64,000 bases of DNA from Alcanivorax sp. (GCA_022449455.1 JAKUPL010000012.1:51363-115362); one strand, 5' to 3'. Positions 51,464 through 61,004 are shown, numbered from the stretch's first letter. Notes: a model not told the origin generated them from the sequence alone. A program made the numbers and translations.

Positions 51464-51478
51464 GTTACCTCCGGTAAC
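51464..51478. promoter_or_regulatory. palindromic operator GTTACC-TCC-GGTAAC
   Basis: Perfect 6-bp arms, 232 nt upstream of the importer 3 operon start. The same palindrome with spacer CCA lies before ligase 3 (57165-57181). In the 335-nt gap 51233-51567 there is also CTCAC-GT-GTGAG near 51313, AT-rich sequence and no credible gene. Confidence 0.55.
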
Positions 51479-51514
51479 ACCTTGCCGCTCCCGCCGAAGC
51501 AAACCTCACCGCAT

Positions 51515-51538
51515 AAAAAAGGCCCGCCGAAGCGGGCC
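51515..51538 (-). terminator. rho-independent terminator of liv operon 2
   Basis: Minus-strand stem GGCCCGC-TTCG-GCGGGCC followed by TTTTTT, 29 nt after the livF stop. It separates importer operon 2 from operon 3. Confidence 0.9.
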
Positions 51539-51567
51539 AGCCCATTGACGATGGAACCAAAATCTCT

Positions 51568-52263
51568 CTACACCTCCAGCCACTCCTTGCGGATTGCCTC
51601 ATCCGCGCGCAACTCCTGGGGTGTCCCCTCGAAAACGATCTGCCCATGGCCCATCACCAGCACGCGATGGGAGATGTCCATGGCGATGGACAGTTTCTGT
51701 TCCACCAGCAGAATCGACACGCCGGCGCGGGCGATCTCCGAGATCAACTCACCGATCTGCTTGACGATCAGCGGCGCCAACCCCTCGGTGGGCTCGTCGA
51801 TCATGATCAGCTCCGGATCGCCCATCAGCGTGCGGCTGATGGTCAGCATCTGCTTTTCACCGCCGGATAGCACGCCCGCCGGCGAATCCGCCCGCTGTGC
51901 CAGATTGGGGAACATCTCCAGGAACTGCTCCACTTTCCACTTGCCCGGACGGCGGGTGTTCTTGATGCCCAGCTCCAGGTTCTGGCGCACCGACAGGGTC
52001 GGAAAGATGTCCCGGTTTTCCGGCACATACCCCAACCCTTTGCGAGCGATGCGATGGTTGGGCAGACCGGCGATCTGCTCACCACGGAAACGGATCGAAC
52101 CCTGGGGCGGCACTTCCCCCATGATCGCCTTGACGGTGGTGGAGCGGCCCACGCCGTTGCGGCCCAGCAGCGCCACCACCTCGCCTTCCTTCATGGAAAA
52201 ATTCACTCCGTTGAGGATGTGGCTCTTCCCGTAGTAAGCGTGTAAATCGTTGACTTCCAGCAT
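51568..52263 (-). CDS. livF: Liv-type ABC importer ATPase, LivF class (importer 2), Walker A Lys replaced by Arg
   Basis: 231 residues, same length as the importer 3 copy. Walker A GRNGVGRS again has Arg40; LSGGE and LIMIDEP are intact. Start overlaps the livG stop as TGATG. Conservation of the substitution in two diverged copies argues against a sequencing error. Last gene of operon 2. Confidence 0.94.
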   Translation of the reverse strand: MLEVNDLHAYYGKSHILNGVNFSMKEGEVVALLGRNGVGRSTTVKAIMGEVPPQGSIRFRGEQIAGLPNHRIARKGLGYVPENRDIFPTLSVRQNLELGIKNTRRPGKWKVEQFLEMFPNLAQRADSPAGVLSGGEKQMLTISRTLMGDPELIMIDEPTEGLAPLIVKQIGELISEIARAGVSILLVEQKLSIAMDISHRVLVMGHGQIVFEGTPQELRADEAIRKEWLEV

Positions 52264-53009
52264 CACGCCGCCTCCTCGCCGAGATACGCTTCCTTCACCC
52301 GCGGATCGTTGCGGATCTCCTCCGGGGTGCCGGTGGCGATGATCTTGCCGTAGACCAGCACCGAAATGCGGTCGGCCAGCTCGAACACCACGCCCATATC
52401 GTGCTCCACGATCATCAGCGTGCGGCCCTCGGCCACCTGACGGATCAGATTGATCGCCTGGGTGGTTTCGGTATTGCTCATGCCGGCGGTGGGCTCGTCG
52501 AGCAGCACCACCTTGGCGTCGCAGGCGATGGTCATGCCGATTTCCAGCGCGCGCTGGCTGGCATAGGGCAAAGCCCCCGCCGGCACATCACGCAACGCCT
52601 GCAAGCCGATCATCTCCAGCACTTCCTCGGCGCGCCGGTTGGCCTCGCGCACCCGCGCCGCCGGCCGCCAGAACACGTAGCCGGCATGGGCCTGCTTGAA
52701 GCAGGCGCAGCGCAGATTTTCGAACACCGACAGGTTGCCGAACACGTTGCTGACCTGGAACGAGCGGGACAGCCCGCGCTGCTGGATCTTGTCCGGGCTC
52801 AGCCCGTTGATCTTGTCGCCGTGCAGGTAAATCTCCCCGCTGGTGGGCGCGAACGCCCCGGACAGCAGGTTGAAGAAGGTGGATTTGCCGGCCCCGTTGG
52901 GGCCGATCACCGCGTGTACTTCGTTGTCCGCCACGTCCAGGTCGACGCCGCAGATCACTTCCGCCGGGCCGAAGCTCTTGGTCAGCCCCTTGATCGACAG
53001 TGCGCTCAT
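52263..53009 (-). CDS. livG: Liv-type ABC importer ATPase, LivG class (importer 2)
   Basis: 248 residues. GPNGAGKS Walker A, VVLLDEP Walker B and signature LPYAS as in the importer 3 copy. NVFGNLSVFENLRCACFKQ is shared by both. Overlaps livM by 4 nt. Confidence 0.94.
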   Translation of the reverse strand: MSALSIKGLTKSFGPAEVICGVDLDVADNEVHAVIGPNGAGKSTFFNLLSGAFAPTSGEIYLHGDKINGLSPDKIQQRGLSRSFQVSNVFGNLSVFENLRCACFKQAHAGYVFWRPAARVREANRRAEEVLEMIGLQALRDVPAGALPYASQRALEIGMTIACDAKVVLLDEPTAGMSNTETTQAINLIRQVAEGRTLMIVEHDMGVVFELADRISVLVYGKIIATGTPEEIRNDPRVKEAYLGEEAA

Positions 53010-54280
53010 GCCTGGTCCTCCCGCAGCTTGTTGGTGGCGCGTTTGATCAGGCCGCCGGCCACCAGCAGCACCACCACGGTGAGCCAGCCCCAGGGTCCCG
53101 CGGCGTCGAAGTCCACGCCGAACACATGGGCGAACTCATCGCTGCCGTGGGTGGCCTGGAACGCCAGTTCGATCAGAACCACCAGGCCAACGATGATCAG
53201 ACCCACCGCCACCGCACCGCTCAGCCAGCCCGGCAGGCGCCGGCCCAGATCGCCGTCCCGCCAGGCCACGCGCACCTGCTCGATGCCGCCGCCCAAGCCG
53301 CGCGGCGCGAACATCACGATGGCCAGGAACACCAGCCCCACGTACAGGATCGAGGCGTCGGTGTAGTCACTGAGCATGGAGTTCATCAGCGTCACCACCA
53401 CGGCGCCCACGATCGGCCCGTAGAACACGCCGAGCCCGCCCACCGCGGCCATCAGCAGCGCCAGACCGGAAGGAATCAGACCCAGCGCTTCCGGAGTGAT
53501 GATCTCGTAGTTCACCGCCGCCATGCCGCCGGCCAGACCACCGAAGGAACCGGCGGCGATAAAGATCATGAAACGCACGTTGCGCGGCGGGTAACCGATG
53601 AATTGCAAACGGTCCGGGTTATCGCGCACCGCGTTGGACATGCGGCCCAGCGGCGTGCGGGTAAAGGCCCACATGGCGAACACCCCGGCGAAGGTCCAGA
53701 AGGCGATGAACCAGTACACGTCCGAGGACTGCGCCAGCTCCAGGCCGAACCACTGCGGCCCGACCATGCGGTTGCCGTAAATACCGGCTTCGCCACCGAA
53801 CAGCGACGGGAACATCTGACCGGCGGCGGCCACCATCTCGCCGAGACCCAGGGTGATCATGGCGAAGGCGGTGCCGGCCCGGCGACAGAACGGCCAGCCC
53901 AGCACCAGCGCCACCAGCCCGCCGGCGATCATGCCCACCAGCGGCATGCCCAGCACCGGCACGTGGGCCCAGAAGCCCTCGCCGGCGTAGGACGCCTCGT
54001 CGATGGCGATCATGGCGTGCATGGCGGCGTAGCTGCCGAGACCGAAGAACACCGCGTGGCCGAAGGACAGCATGCCCCCCTGACCGAGCAGCATGTTATA
54101 GGACAACGCGAACACGATATTGATACCGATCACGTTGAGCAGGGTGAAGGCGGTGCTGTTGCCCTGAAAGAACACCGGCAACAGCAGCAACACCGCGGCG
54201 AACACCACCCAGGCCACCAGACCGCGCAGGGAGGTGCGGGATTTTGTACGTTGCATGGGTGCGATAATGTCCTGGCTCAT
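53006..54280 (-). CDS. livM: Liv-type ABC importer permease, LivM class (importer 2)
   Basis: 424 residues, extended N-terminus (MSQDIIAPMQRTKSRTSLRG) and the same extra C-terminal hydrophobic region as LivM3. YNMLLGQGGMLSFGHAVFFG present. Overlaps livH by 4 nt (ATGA). Confidence 0.94.
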   Translation of the reverse strand: MSQDIIAPMQRTKSRTSLRGLVAWVVFAAVLLLLPVFFQGNSTAFTLLNVIGINIVFALSYNMLLGQGGMLSFGHAVFFGLGSYAAMHAMIAIDEASYAGEGFWAHVPVLGMPLVGMIAGGLVALVLGWPFCRRAGTAFAMITLGLGEMVAAAGQMFPSLFGGEAGIYGNRMVGPQWFGLELAQSSDVYWFIAFWTFAGVFAMWAFTRTPLGRMSNAVRDNPDRLQFIGYPPRNVRFMIFIAAGSFGGLAGGMAAVNYEIITPEALGLIPSGLALLMAAVGGLGVFYGPIVGAVVVTLMNSMLSDYTDASILYVGLVFLAIVMFAPRGLGGGIEQVRVAWRDGDLGRRLPGWLSGAVAVGLIIVGLVVLIELAFQATHGSDEFAHVFGVDFDAAGPWGWLTVVVLLVAGGLIKRATNKLREDQA

Positions 54281-55218
54281 GGTTCAAGTTCCCCCATCAG
54301 ACCGCGGGGCCGGAAGATCAGGATCAATACCAGCAGGATGAACGGCGTCATCGGCGCCAGGGTGGCCAGGGAAATGCGGCCCACCTCGCCATAGGGGTCC
54401 AGATTGGCGCCCAGGGCGTTGAACACGTCCGCCAGGGAGGCGTCGATGGCGACGAAGAAAGTCTGCAGCAGGCCGATCAGCAACGACGCATAGAAGGCCC
54501 CTTGCAGCGACCCCATGCCGCCCACCACCACCACCACGAACACGATCGGCCCGAGGGTGGCGGCCATGCCCGGCTCGGTGGCCAGCAGCGGCCCGCCGAT
54601 CACGCCGGCCAGCGCCGCCAGCGCGCAACCGAACCCGAACACGCCCATGAACAGCCGCGGCACGTTGTGGCCCAGATGCCCCACCATTTCACCGTGGGTC
54701 AGGGCGGCGCGGATCATCATGCCGACGCGGGTTTTCTTGAGCAGGTACCAGAGCGCGATGAACATCAGAATGGAGATCAGAATCACCACGCCGCGGAAAA
54801 TCGAATAATCGGTGCCGAACAGCGTGAACAGCGGCTCGCGCATATAGGACGGTTCGCGGTAGGCCACCGCCACCGTGCCCCACACCATCTGCACCAGCTC
54901 GTCGATGACGTAGGCCAGGCCGAAGGTGAACAGCAGTTCGGCCACATGGCCGTTGGCGTGCACGCGACGCAGGCCGAAACGCTCCACCAGCGAACCGAGC
55001 GCCCCCACCAGCAGCGGAGCGAGAATCAGGGCCGGCCAGAAGCCGGTGTACATGCCCAGGGTGTAGGCGAAATACGCACCCAGCATGTAGAAGCTGGCGT
55101 GGGCGAAGTTGAGCACGCCCATCATCGAGAAGATCAGGGTCAGACCGCTGGACAGCATGAACAGCAACAGGCCGTACAACACACCGTTCAGGGTCGAAAA
55201 AATCACAAGTTCGAGCAT
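54277..55218 (-). CDS. livH: Liv-type ABC importer permease, LivH class (importer 2)
   Basis: 313 residues, MLELVIFSTLNGVLYGLLLF start, VLNFAHASFYMLGAYFAYTL. Same length as LivH3 and alike along the whole chain. 71 nt after the binding-protein stop. Confidence 0.94.
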   Translation of the reverse strand: MLELVIFSTLNGVLYGLLLFMLSSGLTLIFSMMGVLNFAHASFYMLGAYFAYTLGMYTGFWPALILAPLLVGALGSLVERFGLRRVHANGHVAELLFTFGLAYVIDELVQMVWGTVAVAYREPSYMREPLFTLFGTDYSIFRGVVILISILMFIALWYLLKKTRVGMMIRAALTHGEMVGHLGHNVPRLFMGVFGFGCALAALAGVIGGPLLATEPGMAATLGPIVFVVVVVGGMGSLQGAFYASLLIGLLQTFFVAIDASLADVFNALGANLDPYGEVGRISLATLAPMTPFILLVLILIFRPRGLMGELEP

Positions 55219-55289
55219 GACAAGGCTCCCGGAGCAGCGGCTTACGCCGCTGCCCTACTGCACGATCACGGAAGGTCGCGGAGCCGTCG

Positions 55290-56510
55290 TTACTTGGGAC
55301 GGCGCATGCGACAGGTGGTGGGCAGGGTCACGTCATCACGGTCGATGCGTGCCACCTTGTGGAAGTTGTAGTCGGTGCCTTCGGCGCCGTACTCCATGTC
55401 GTCCTGCATCACGGAGATGAACATCGGCAGCTGGATCTGGTGATCCTCGGCACGCATGACCACTTCACCGGTGGTGGTTTCCAGGCTCAGCCCTTCCATC
55501 GCCTTGGCGACCGCCACCGGATCGGTGGAGCCGGCCTTGTCAGCGGCTTTCTTGAACATATCGAGCAGGGTGCTCAGACGCAGGTAGTAGAAGTCCCAGC
55601 CGGTCTCTTTGTACATGTTGACCTGACGCTTGGCCATTTCCTCGTCTTCGAAGTCACCGTAGTACTCGTTGATCTGGTAGATGCGGTCCACGCCCTTGTC
55701 GCCCAGCTGGGTGACCACGCCGGAGCTGGCGCCGTAGTAGGTGTAGAAAGGCGCGTCCAGACCAAACTCGGCGGCGGCTTTCACCAGCAGGGTGATGTCC
55801 TGGCCCCAGTTACCGCTGATCACCGCGTCGGCGCCGGAGGACTGGATCTTGGAGATGTAGGGGGTGAAGTCCTTGACCTTCGCCAGCGGGTGGAAGTCGT
55901 TGCCCACGATTTCGATATCCGGGCGCTTCTCTTTCAGCATTTCGCGCGCCGCCTCGGAAACCGCATGGCCGAAGCTGTAGTCCTGGTTGATCAGGTACAC
56001 CTTCTTGATGTCCTTGTTCTCGGCGATGTAGCTGGTCAGCGCGTTCATTTTCATGTCCGCGTTGGCGTCGAACCGGAAATGCCAGTAGGAGCAGCGCTCA
56101 TTGGTGAAGGACGGGTCCACCGCCGCGTAGTTCAGGTACATCACTTCCTTACCCGGGTTACGCTGGTTGTGCTTCTCAACGGCGCCGATCAGGGCGGAGG
56201 CCACCGAGGAGCCGTTGCCCTGGGTGACGTACTGGATGCCACCGTCGATGGCTTTCTGCAGCTGGACCAGGCTCTCCTGCGGGTTCACCTTGTTGTCCAG
56301 GCCGACGATTTCCAGCTGTTTGCCGGCGATGCCACCGTTGGCGTTGATGCGTTTGGCTTCGAACTTGAGGTGCTCCAGGGCCGGCTGGCCGGCGCCGGCC
56401 ATGGGGCCGGTGAGCGGATCGATCAGGGCAAGTTTCACGGTCTCGGCGGCGCCGGCGGTTTGCACCAGCAGCAACGAGGCAGCGATAAGAGTGAAAAAGG
56501 ATTTCAACAT
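55290..56510 (-). CDS. Liv-type ABC transporter substrate-binding protein 2
   Basis: 406 residues from ATG 56510 with GGAGAG upstream; the frame is open to 56588 but lacks a signal there. Signal MLKSFFTLIAASLLLVQTAG, cleavage near GAA. LALIDPLTGPMAGAGQPALE, YSFGHAVSEAAREML and TLPTTCRMRRPK parallel binding protein 3. First gene of operon 2, divergent from ligase 3. Confidence 0.93.
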   Translation of the reverse strand: MLKSFFTLIAASLLLVQTAGAAETVKLALIDPLTGPMAGAGQPALEHLKFEAKRINANGGIAGKQLEIVGLDNKVNPQESLVQLQKAIDGGIQYVTQGNGSSVASALIGAVEKHNQRNPGKEVMYLNYAAVDPSFTNERCSYWHFRFDANADMKMNALTSYIAENKDIKKVYLINQDYSFGHAVSEAAREMLKEKRPDIEIVGNDFHPLAKVKDFTPYISKIQSSGADAVISGNWGQDITLLVKAAAEFGLDAPFYTYYGASSGVVTQLGDKGVDRIYQINEYYGDFEDEEMAKRQVNMYKETGWDFYYLRLSTLLDMFKKAADKAGSTDPVAVAKAMEGLSLETTTGEVVMRAEDHQIQLPMFISVMQDDMEYGAEGTDYNFHKVARIDRDDVTLPTTCRMRRPK

Positions 56511-56761
56511 GACGCTCTCCACGATTGTTGTTGTTCTGCCGGCGCCCGAGTGTCGCGAAGCGGACCGGCATTTCACCTTGGCGGCCACCCTGGGGCAGCA
56601 CGCCTTGATGCGTTTTGTTTACCGTTTTTGCGGGCACCGTTCTGCTCGACCCGGTGTCCGCTTTCTCATTTTTTCCGCATGCGCATGAATTGTTTTTGTT
56701 GCGCGATCAGTCCGTCATCAAAAACCGGGCCGACGATGTTCACCGCCGCGCCGGAGGTGGC

Positions 56762-56781
56762 GACATACTTTTTAGTATGTG
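56762..56781. promoter_or_regulatory. palindromic operator GACATAC-N6-GTATGTG
   Basis: Same 6-nt spacer as the site at 13261-13280, six of seven arm pairs complementary, 252 nt upstream of binding protein 2. A minus-strand TGGACA (-35-like) lies nearby, so repression by promoter overlap is possible. Confidence 0.55.
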
Positions 56782-57164
56782 CGCACGAAAATAATCCTGT
56801 CCAGTGACATTTCCGGTCTTTTCCGACGCCTCCCGGCGCGGCTGGAAAGTGCCGCTGAAAAGCCCCACTTAGGTCAAGCCGGTATTTATTAAATTCCCCG
56901 CTATCCCAAGCGTGGTGCTGCTTTCAGCATGAACGCGCCGGCCCGGCACGGCAATGTTCGATTGCGACGGGCAACCGGACAATCACGCCAGCGCGCCGTC
57001 TCGCCCCTTTGACCGCCCGGCAGCCGCGAAAAACCGGCTTTCGCGCCCGGCGGCGCCTTTCCGGAGCTCGCGCCGGGAGAGCCGGCAACGCGCGTTCCAA
57101 GGGCAAAAAAAATGGCGCTTTGTTGCCTTAACGACGATGCTGTTTCCTCGTTACCGCCACGAGC

Positions 57165-57181
57165 TGTTACCCCAGGTAACA
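57165..57181. promoter_or_regulatory. palindromic operator TGTTACC-CCA-GGTAACA
   Basis: Perfect 7-bp arms, ending 27 nt upstream of the ligase 3 -35 box. Matches the 51464 site in arms and spacer length. Confidence 0.6.
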
Positions 57182-57208
57182 CCGCGTGTGAAATTTTCCC
57201 GAACCGCC

Positions 57209-57237
57209 TTGACCCTTTTCAGGCGCGCCGGTATGAA
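57209..57237 (+). promoter_or_regulatory. sigma-70 promoter of ligase 3
   Basis: TTGACC, 17-nt spacer, TATGAA; start codon follows at 57304. Confidence 0.55.
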
Positions 57238-57303
57238 TTGCTCCACGATGATTTTCAAAACAGACGTTTAAAAAAACAAACAGATTCGTTTCGGGAGAGA
57301 ACC

Positions 57304-58935
57304 ATGCTCAACGGCCTGATGATGGACGCACCACTGACCCTGATGGACGTGCTCGATTACGGCGCCCAGGTGCACCCCAAGGCGGAGGTGGTGTCCGCCA
57401 CCGTGGAAGGCGGTGTGCACCGTCAGAACTACCGGCAGACCCGCCGCCGGGTGGCGCGACTGGCCCACGCCCTGGTGGCCCTGGGCGTGAAGCCCGGCGA
57501 CCGGGTCGCCACCATCGCCTGGAACACCTACCGCCACCTGGAGCTGTACTACGCCATCGCCGGCATCGGCGCCGTCTGCCATACCATCAACCCCCGGCTG
57601 CCGCCGGATCAGATGGCCTACATCGTCAATCACGCCGACGATACCCTGATCTTTTTCGACACCACCTTTACGCCGCTGATCACCGGCCTGCGTGACCAGT
57701 TCCCGGCCGGCACCCGCTACGTGGCGATGACCGACCGGGACCACATGCCGGACGGCGACGACCTGCTCTGCTATGAAGAACTGCTGGACGGCCAGCCGGA
57801 GCACTACGACTGGCCCACCCTGGACGAAAACACCGCCTGCGCGCTGTGCTATACCTCCGGCACCACCGGCAACCCCAAGGGCGCGCTCTACTCCCACCGC
57901 TCCTGCCTGCTGCAGGCGCTGTTCGCCCTGGCCGGCTCCAATGGCGTGTTCCGGGTCGGCGACCGCATCCTGCCGGTGGTGCCCATGTTCCACGTCAACG
58001 CCTGGGGGCTGCCCTACGCGGCTCCGCTCACCGGCTGCTCGCTGATCATGCCGGGCGCCGCCCTGGACGGTGCCAGCCTGTTCGATCTGATGGATGAAGA
58101 GGCCGTGACCGGCGCCTGGGGCGTGCCCACGGTGTGGATGGGTCTGCTCACCGAGATGAAGCAGCGCGGTCGCAAGCCCGGCCGTCTGCGCCAGGTGCTG
58201 ATCGGCGGCTCGGCGCCGCCGCGCAGCATGCTGCGCGCCTTCGAGAACGACTACGGCATCGAGGCCATGCAGGGCTGGGGCATGACCGAAATGAACCCCA
58301 CCGGCAGCATGGGCATTCTGGTGGAAGGCGAGGACCAGTTGCCCCTGGAAGAGCGCCTGGACATCAAGAGCAGCGCCGGCCGCCGGCTGTTCGGCGTGCG
58401 CATGAAGCTGGTGGAAGACGACGGCCGGGAAGTGCCCCAGGACGGCCAGGCGGTGGGCGAGCTGTATGTGAAAGGCCCCACGGTGATCAGCGCCTATTTC
58501 AACAATGAGGAAGCCACCGCCAAGGCGTTCGACCAGGACGGCTGGTTCGCCACCGGCGACATGGCATCGCTCACCGAGGACGGCACCTTGCACATCGTTG
58601 ACCGGGCCAAGGATCTGATCAAATCCGGCGGCGAGTGGATCAGCTCCATCGATCTGGAGAACCTGGCCGCCGCTCACCCGGACGTGGCCGAGTGCGCGGT
58701 GATCAGTGTGCCCCATCCCAAGTGGGACGAGCGACCGCTGCTGATCGTGGTACCGCGCCCGGGCAGCGAGCCGGACAAGCAGGCGCTGCTCGATCACATG
58801 GCCGGAGACATCGCCAAATGGCAGTTGCCCGACGACGTGCTGTTCGTGGACGAGCTGCCCCACACCGCCACCGGCAAGGTTTCCAAACGCCATCTGCGGG
58901 ACCGCTTCGGTACCCATCTGGCCGACGCCGGCTAA
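57304..58935 (+). CDS. AMP-forming acyl-CoA ligase 3
   Basis: 543 residues from ATG 57304 ([17 protein letters not shown]) with CGGGAGAG upstream. [44 protein letters not shown] and TATGKVSKR (catalytic Lys). [17 protein letters not shown] and [13 protein letters not shown] resemble ligase 2. Divergent from importer operon 2, with an epoxide hydrolase-like gene 33 nt downstream. Confidence 0.93.
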   Translation: MLNGLMMDAPLTLMDVLDYGAQVHPKAEVVSATVEGGVHRQNYRQTRRRVARLAHALVALGVKPGDRVATIAWNTYRHLELYYAIAGIGAVCHTINPRLPPDQMAYIVNHADDTLIFFDTTFTPLITGLRDQFPAGTRYVAMTDRDHMPDGDDLLCYEELLDGQPEHYDWPTLDENTACALCYTSGTTGNPKGALYSHRSCLLQALFALAGSNGVFRVGDRILPVVPMFHVNAWGLPYAAPLTGCSLIMPGAALDGASLFDLMDEEAVTGAWGVPTVWMGLLTEMKQRGRKPGRLRQVLIGGSAPPRSMLRAFENDYGIEAMQGWGMTEMNPTGSMGILVEGEDQLPLEERLDIKSSAGRRLFGVRMKLVEDDGREVPQDGQAVGELYVKGPTVISAYFNNEEATAKAFDQDGWFATGDMASLTEDGTLHIVDRAKDLIKSGGEWISSIDLENLAAAHPDVAECAVISVPHPKWDERPLLIVVPRPGSEPDKQALLDHMAGDIAKWQLPDDVLFVDELPHTATGKVSKRHLRDRFGTHLADAG

Positions 58936-58968
58936 GTGATAACCGGCTAAGTGAAAAAAGGACCCTCA

Positions 58969-59943
58969 ATGATCGACATCAAGGAACAACGGGTGCGGGC
59001 CAACGGCCTGGATTTTCTGGTACGCAGCGCCGGCGACCCGTCGGCGCCGCCGGTGATTCTGCTGCACGGCTTTCCCGAGTGCGGCTATTCCTGGCGCTAT
59101 CAAATGTCCTATCTGGCCGACCAGGGCTTCCACGTGCTGGCGCCGGACCTGCGCGGCTACGGCCGCAGCGCCGCCCCCAAGGAAGTGGATGCCTACCGTC
59201 AGGACGTGCTGGTCAGCGATGTGCTGGGCATTCTCGACGCCTTCGGCGCGCCCCGGGCGCGGGTGGTCGGCCACGACTGGGGCTGCGCCCTGGCCTGGCA
59301 GGTGGCGCGCCAGGCGCCGGACCGGGTGGTGGCGGTGGCCGGCCTGTCGGTGCCCTACCCGGGCATCGGGCCGAAGCCGCCCACCGAGCAGATGCGCGCC
59401 GCCTTCGGTGACCGCTTCTTCTACCAGCTGTACTTTCAGCAGCCGGAGGTGCCGGAGCGGGAACTGGAAGCGGATCCGCGGGACTTTCTGCGGCGCATCT
59501 ACCACGCCCTGTCCGGCCCCGGCATGAAGGAGAAACACCGCACCCACGGCAACGCCACCGGCATGCTCGATATTCTGCAGCCGCCGCGGGGCGCGCAGCC
59601 ATCCTGGATGACCGAGGCGGATCTGGATGTCTACGTGGACAACTTCGAACGCAGCGGCATGACCGGGCCAATCAACTGGTACCGGGCCATGGACCTGTCC
59701 TGGGAGCAGCAACGCGCCGACGGCCGCGAGCGCATTCATCCGCCGGCGTTTTTCCTGGCCGGCAAGGAAGATCCGGTGATCCAGTTCGCCGGCCGCGCGC
59801 TCAAGCGGATGCCGGAGCTGATGGACGATCTCACCGACGTGGTGATGCTGGACGACATCGGCCATTGGGTACAGATGGAAGCCGCCGACACCGTCAACGA
59901 GCACCTGGGGCGCTTTCTGCGCCAGGTCGACGGCGCCGGCTGA
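58969..59943 (+). CDS. alpha/beta hydrolase, epoxide hydrolase type
   Basis: 324 residues from ATG 58969 with AAGGA upstream; an in-frame GTG lies at 58951. HGFPE (33-37) oxyanion motif, GHDWG with nucleophile Asp103, and IGHWVQMEAADTVN with the His; an Asp nucleophile distinguishes it from esterases. Two cap-domain Tyr are plausible (FFYQLYFQQ, INWYRAMD). The 12-nt sequence CCGGCTAAGTGA is duplicated at the ligase stop. Substrate unknown. Confidence 0.92.
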   Translation: MIDIKEQRVRANGLDFLVRSAGDPSAPPVILLHGFPECGYSWRYQMSYLADQGFHVLAPDLRGYGRSAAPKEVDAYRQDVLVSDVLGILDAFGAPRARVVGHDWGCALAWQVARQAPDRVVAVAGLSVPYPGIGPKPPTEQMRAAFGDRFFYQLYFQQPEVPERELEADPRDFLRRIYHALSGPGMKEKHRTHGNATGMLDILQPPRGAQPSWMTEADLDVYVDNFERSGMTGPINWYRAMDLSWEQQRADGRERIHPPAFFLAGKEDPVIQFAGRALKRMPELMDDLTDVVMLDDIGHWVQMEAADTVNEHLGRFLRQVDGAG

Positions 59944-59970
59944 TCCGGACGCCGTGGCGCCTTATTCGCG

Positions 59971-60942
59971 TCAGTGCATCCGCCGCATTTCGATGCGGCG
60001 GTTACGTTCCCGGCCCTGTCCGGTGCCGTTATCGTCCACCGGCCGGCTGGCGCCATAACCCACCGCCGTCAGGCGGCCCGGGTCCACACCCTGGTCGATC
60101 AGAAAATCCCGCACCGAGGCGGCGCGCCGCTCCGACAGCGTCTGGTTGTAGCTGGCCGACCCGGTGGAATCGGTGTGGCCACCGATCTCCACTTCGCTGT
60201 TCGGGTAGGCCTGCAGCCGCTCGGCCACCTCTCGCAGCACGGTCTTGGCGTTGGGGGTCAGCCGGGCCGAATCGAATTCGAAATTAACCCCGTGCAACAC
60301 CTCCGGCGGCGCCATCGGCACCGGCTTCACCACCACCCGCTCACGCTCGATGATGCGCGTTTCGTAGTCGCCGCCACCAAACAGCGGAAAGGTCAGACCC
60401 ACCAGGGCACGTACGTCGTTGAAGGGTTCGTCGCCGCTGCCGTCGTCGGAGAAGTCGAGCACGTAGCGCAGCTCCATGCGCAGGCCCATGCTGCCCCACA
60501 CATCCCGAAAATGCAGGCCGGCGCCGGCGTTCAGAAAGGCGTTGGTGTCGGTGCCACGGTTGGAGTCGGTATAGACGCCACCGCCACCCACCAACAGATA
60601 GGGCGAAGGCCCTTCGCGATACAGGTAGCGCAGGGCATCGGCGCCCAATCCGTACTGCCAGTGCTGCCCGGAGGCCCGGTCGCGCTCCAGCGAATTGCCG
60701 AAACCCTGCCATTCCAGATCCCAGTGCTCCCCGATCTGGCGGCCCAGGCCGAAGCGCAGCCCGGTACCGTAGTCCACGTCGTTGCGGTCCTGGTCCTCGA
60801 ACACGTACACGCCCATGGCGGACGCGTTCCAGCCGCGTGGGTCGGCCCGTTTACCGTCGGCATGGGCCACCGGCGAGGTCCATACCGCCAGCCCGGCCCC
60901 GATCGCGGCCCCCACCAGACAACAGAACTTTACCGAGGGCAT
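59971..60942 (-). CDS. OmpA-family outer membrane protein
   Basis: 323 residues from ATG 60942, an in-frame GTG at 60954 being less likely. Signal MPSVKFCCLVGAAIGAGLAV, cleavage near AHA. N-terminal eight-stranded barrel of about 180 residues, then linker and OmpA peptidoglycan domain with IGGHTDSTGSASYNQTLSERR split here by family block and NRRIEMR. Divergent from the exchanger gene. Confidence 0.92.
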   Translation of the reverse strand: MPSVKFCCLVGAAIGAGLAVWTSPVAHADGKRADPRGWNASAMGVYVFEDQDRNDVDYGTGLRFGLGRQIGEHWDLEWQGFGNSLERDRASGQHWQYGLGADALRYLYREGPSPYLLVGGGGVYTDSNRGTDTNAFLNAGAGLHFRDVWGSMGLRMELRYVLDFSDDGSGDEPFNDVRALVGLTFPLFGGGDYETRIIERERVVVKPVPMAPPEVLHGVNFEFDSARLTPNAKTVLREVAERLQAYPNSEVEIGGHTDSTGSASYNQTLSERRAASVRDFLIDQGVDPGRLTAVGYGASRPVDDNGTGQGRERNRRIEMRRMH

Positions 60943-61004
60943 ATCCCGTCCCACTCCATAAAATTAATTGCGGTTCATAATGCCCAGCGGCCGCCGGCGA
61001 GACT

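Larger units (their letters stand above)
56511..57303. other. 793-nt divergent regulatory region, no gene seen
   Basis: Separates importer operon 2 from ligase 3. It holds the GACATAC-type palindrome, the GTTACC-type palindrome, a sigma-70 promoter for ligase 3, and AT-rich tracts near 56885 and 57250. Small open frames here lack ribosome sites or credible composition. AAAAC-AGAC-GTTTA near 57258 looks PsrA-like but is weak. Confidence 0.6.

Noticed and set aside
56954..57271. Small open frames in the 793-nt divergent region
   Set aside because: No ribosome site, overlap with operators and promoter, unconvincing amino acid composition.
58928..58954. CCGGCTAAGTGA duplicated at the end of ligase 3
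   Set aside because: A single short duplication around the stop codon with no further structure.
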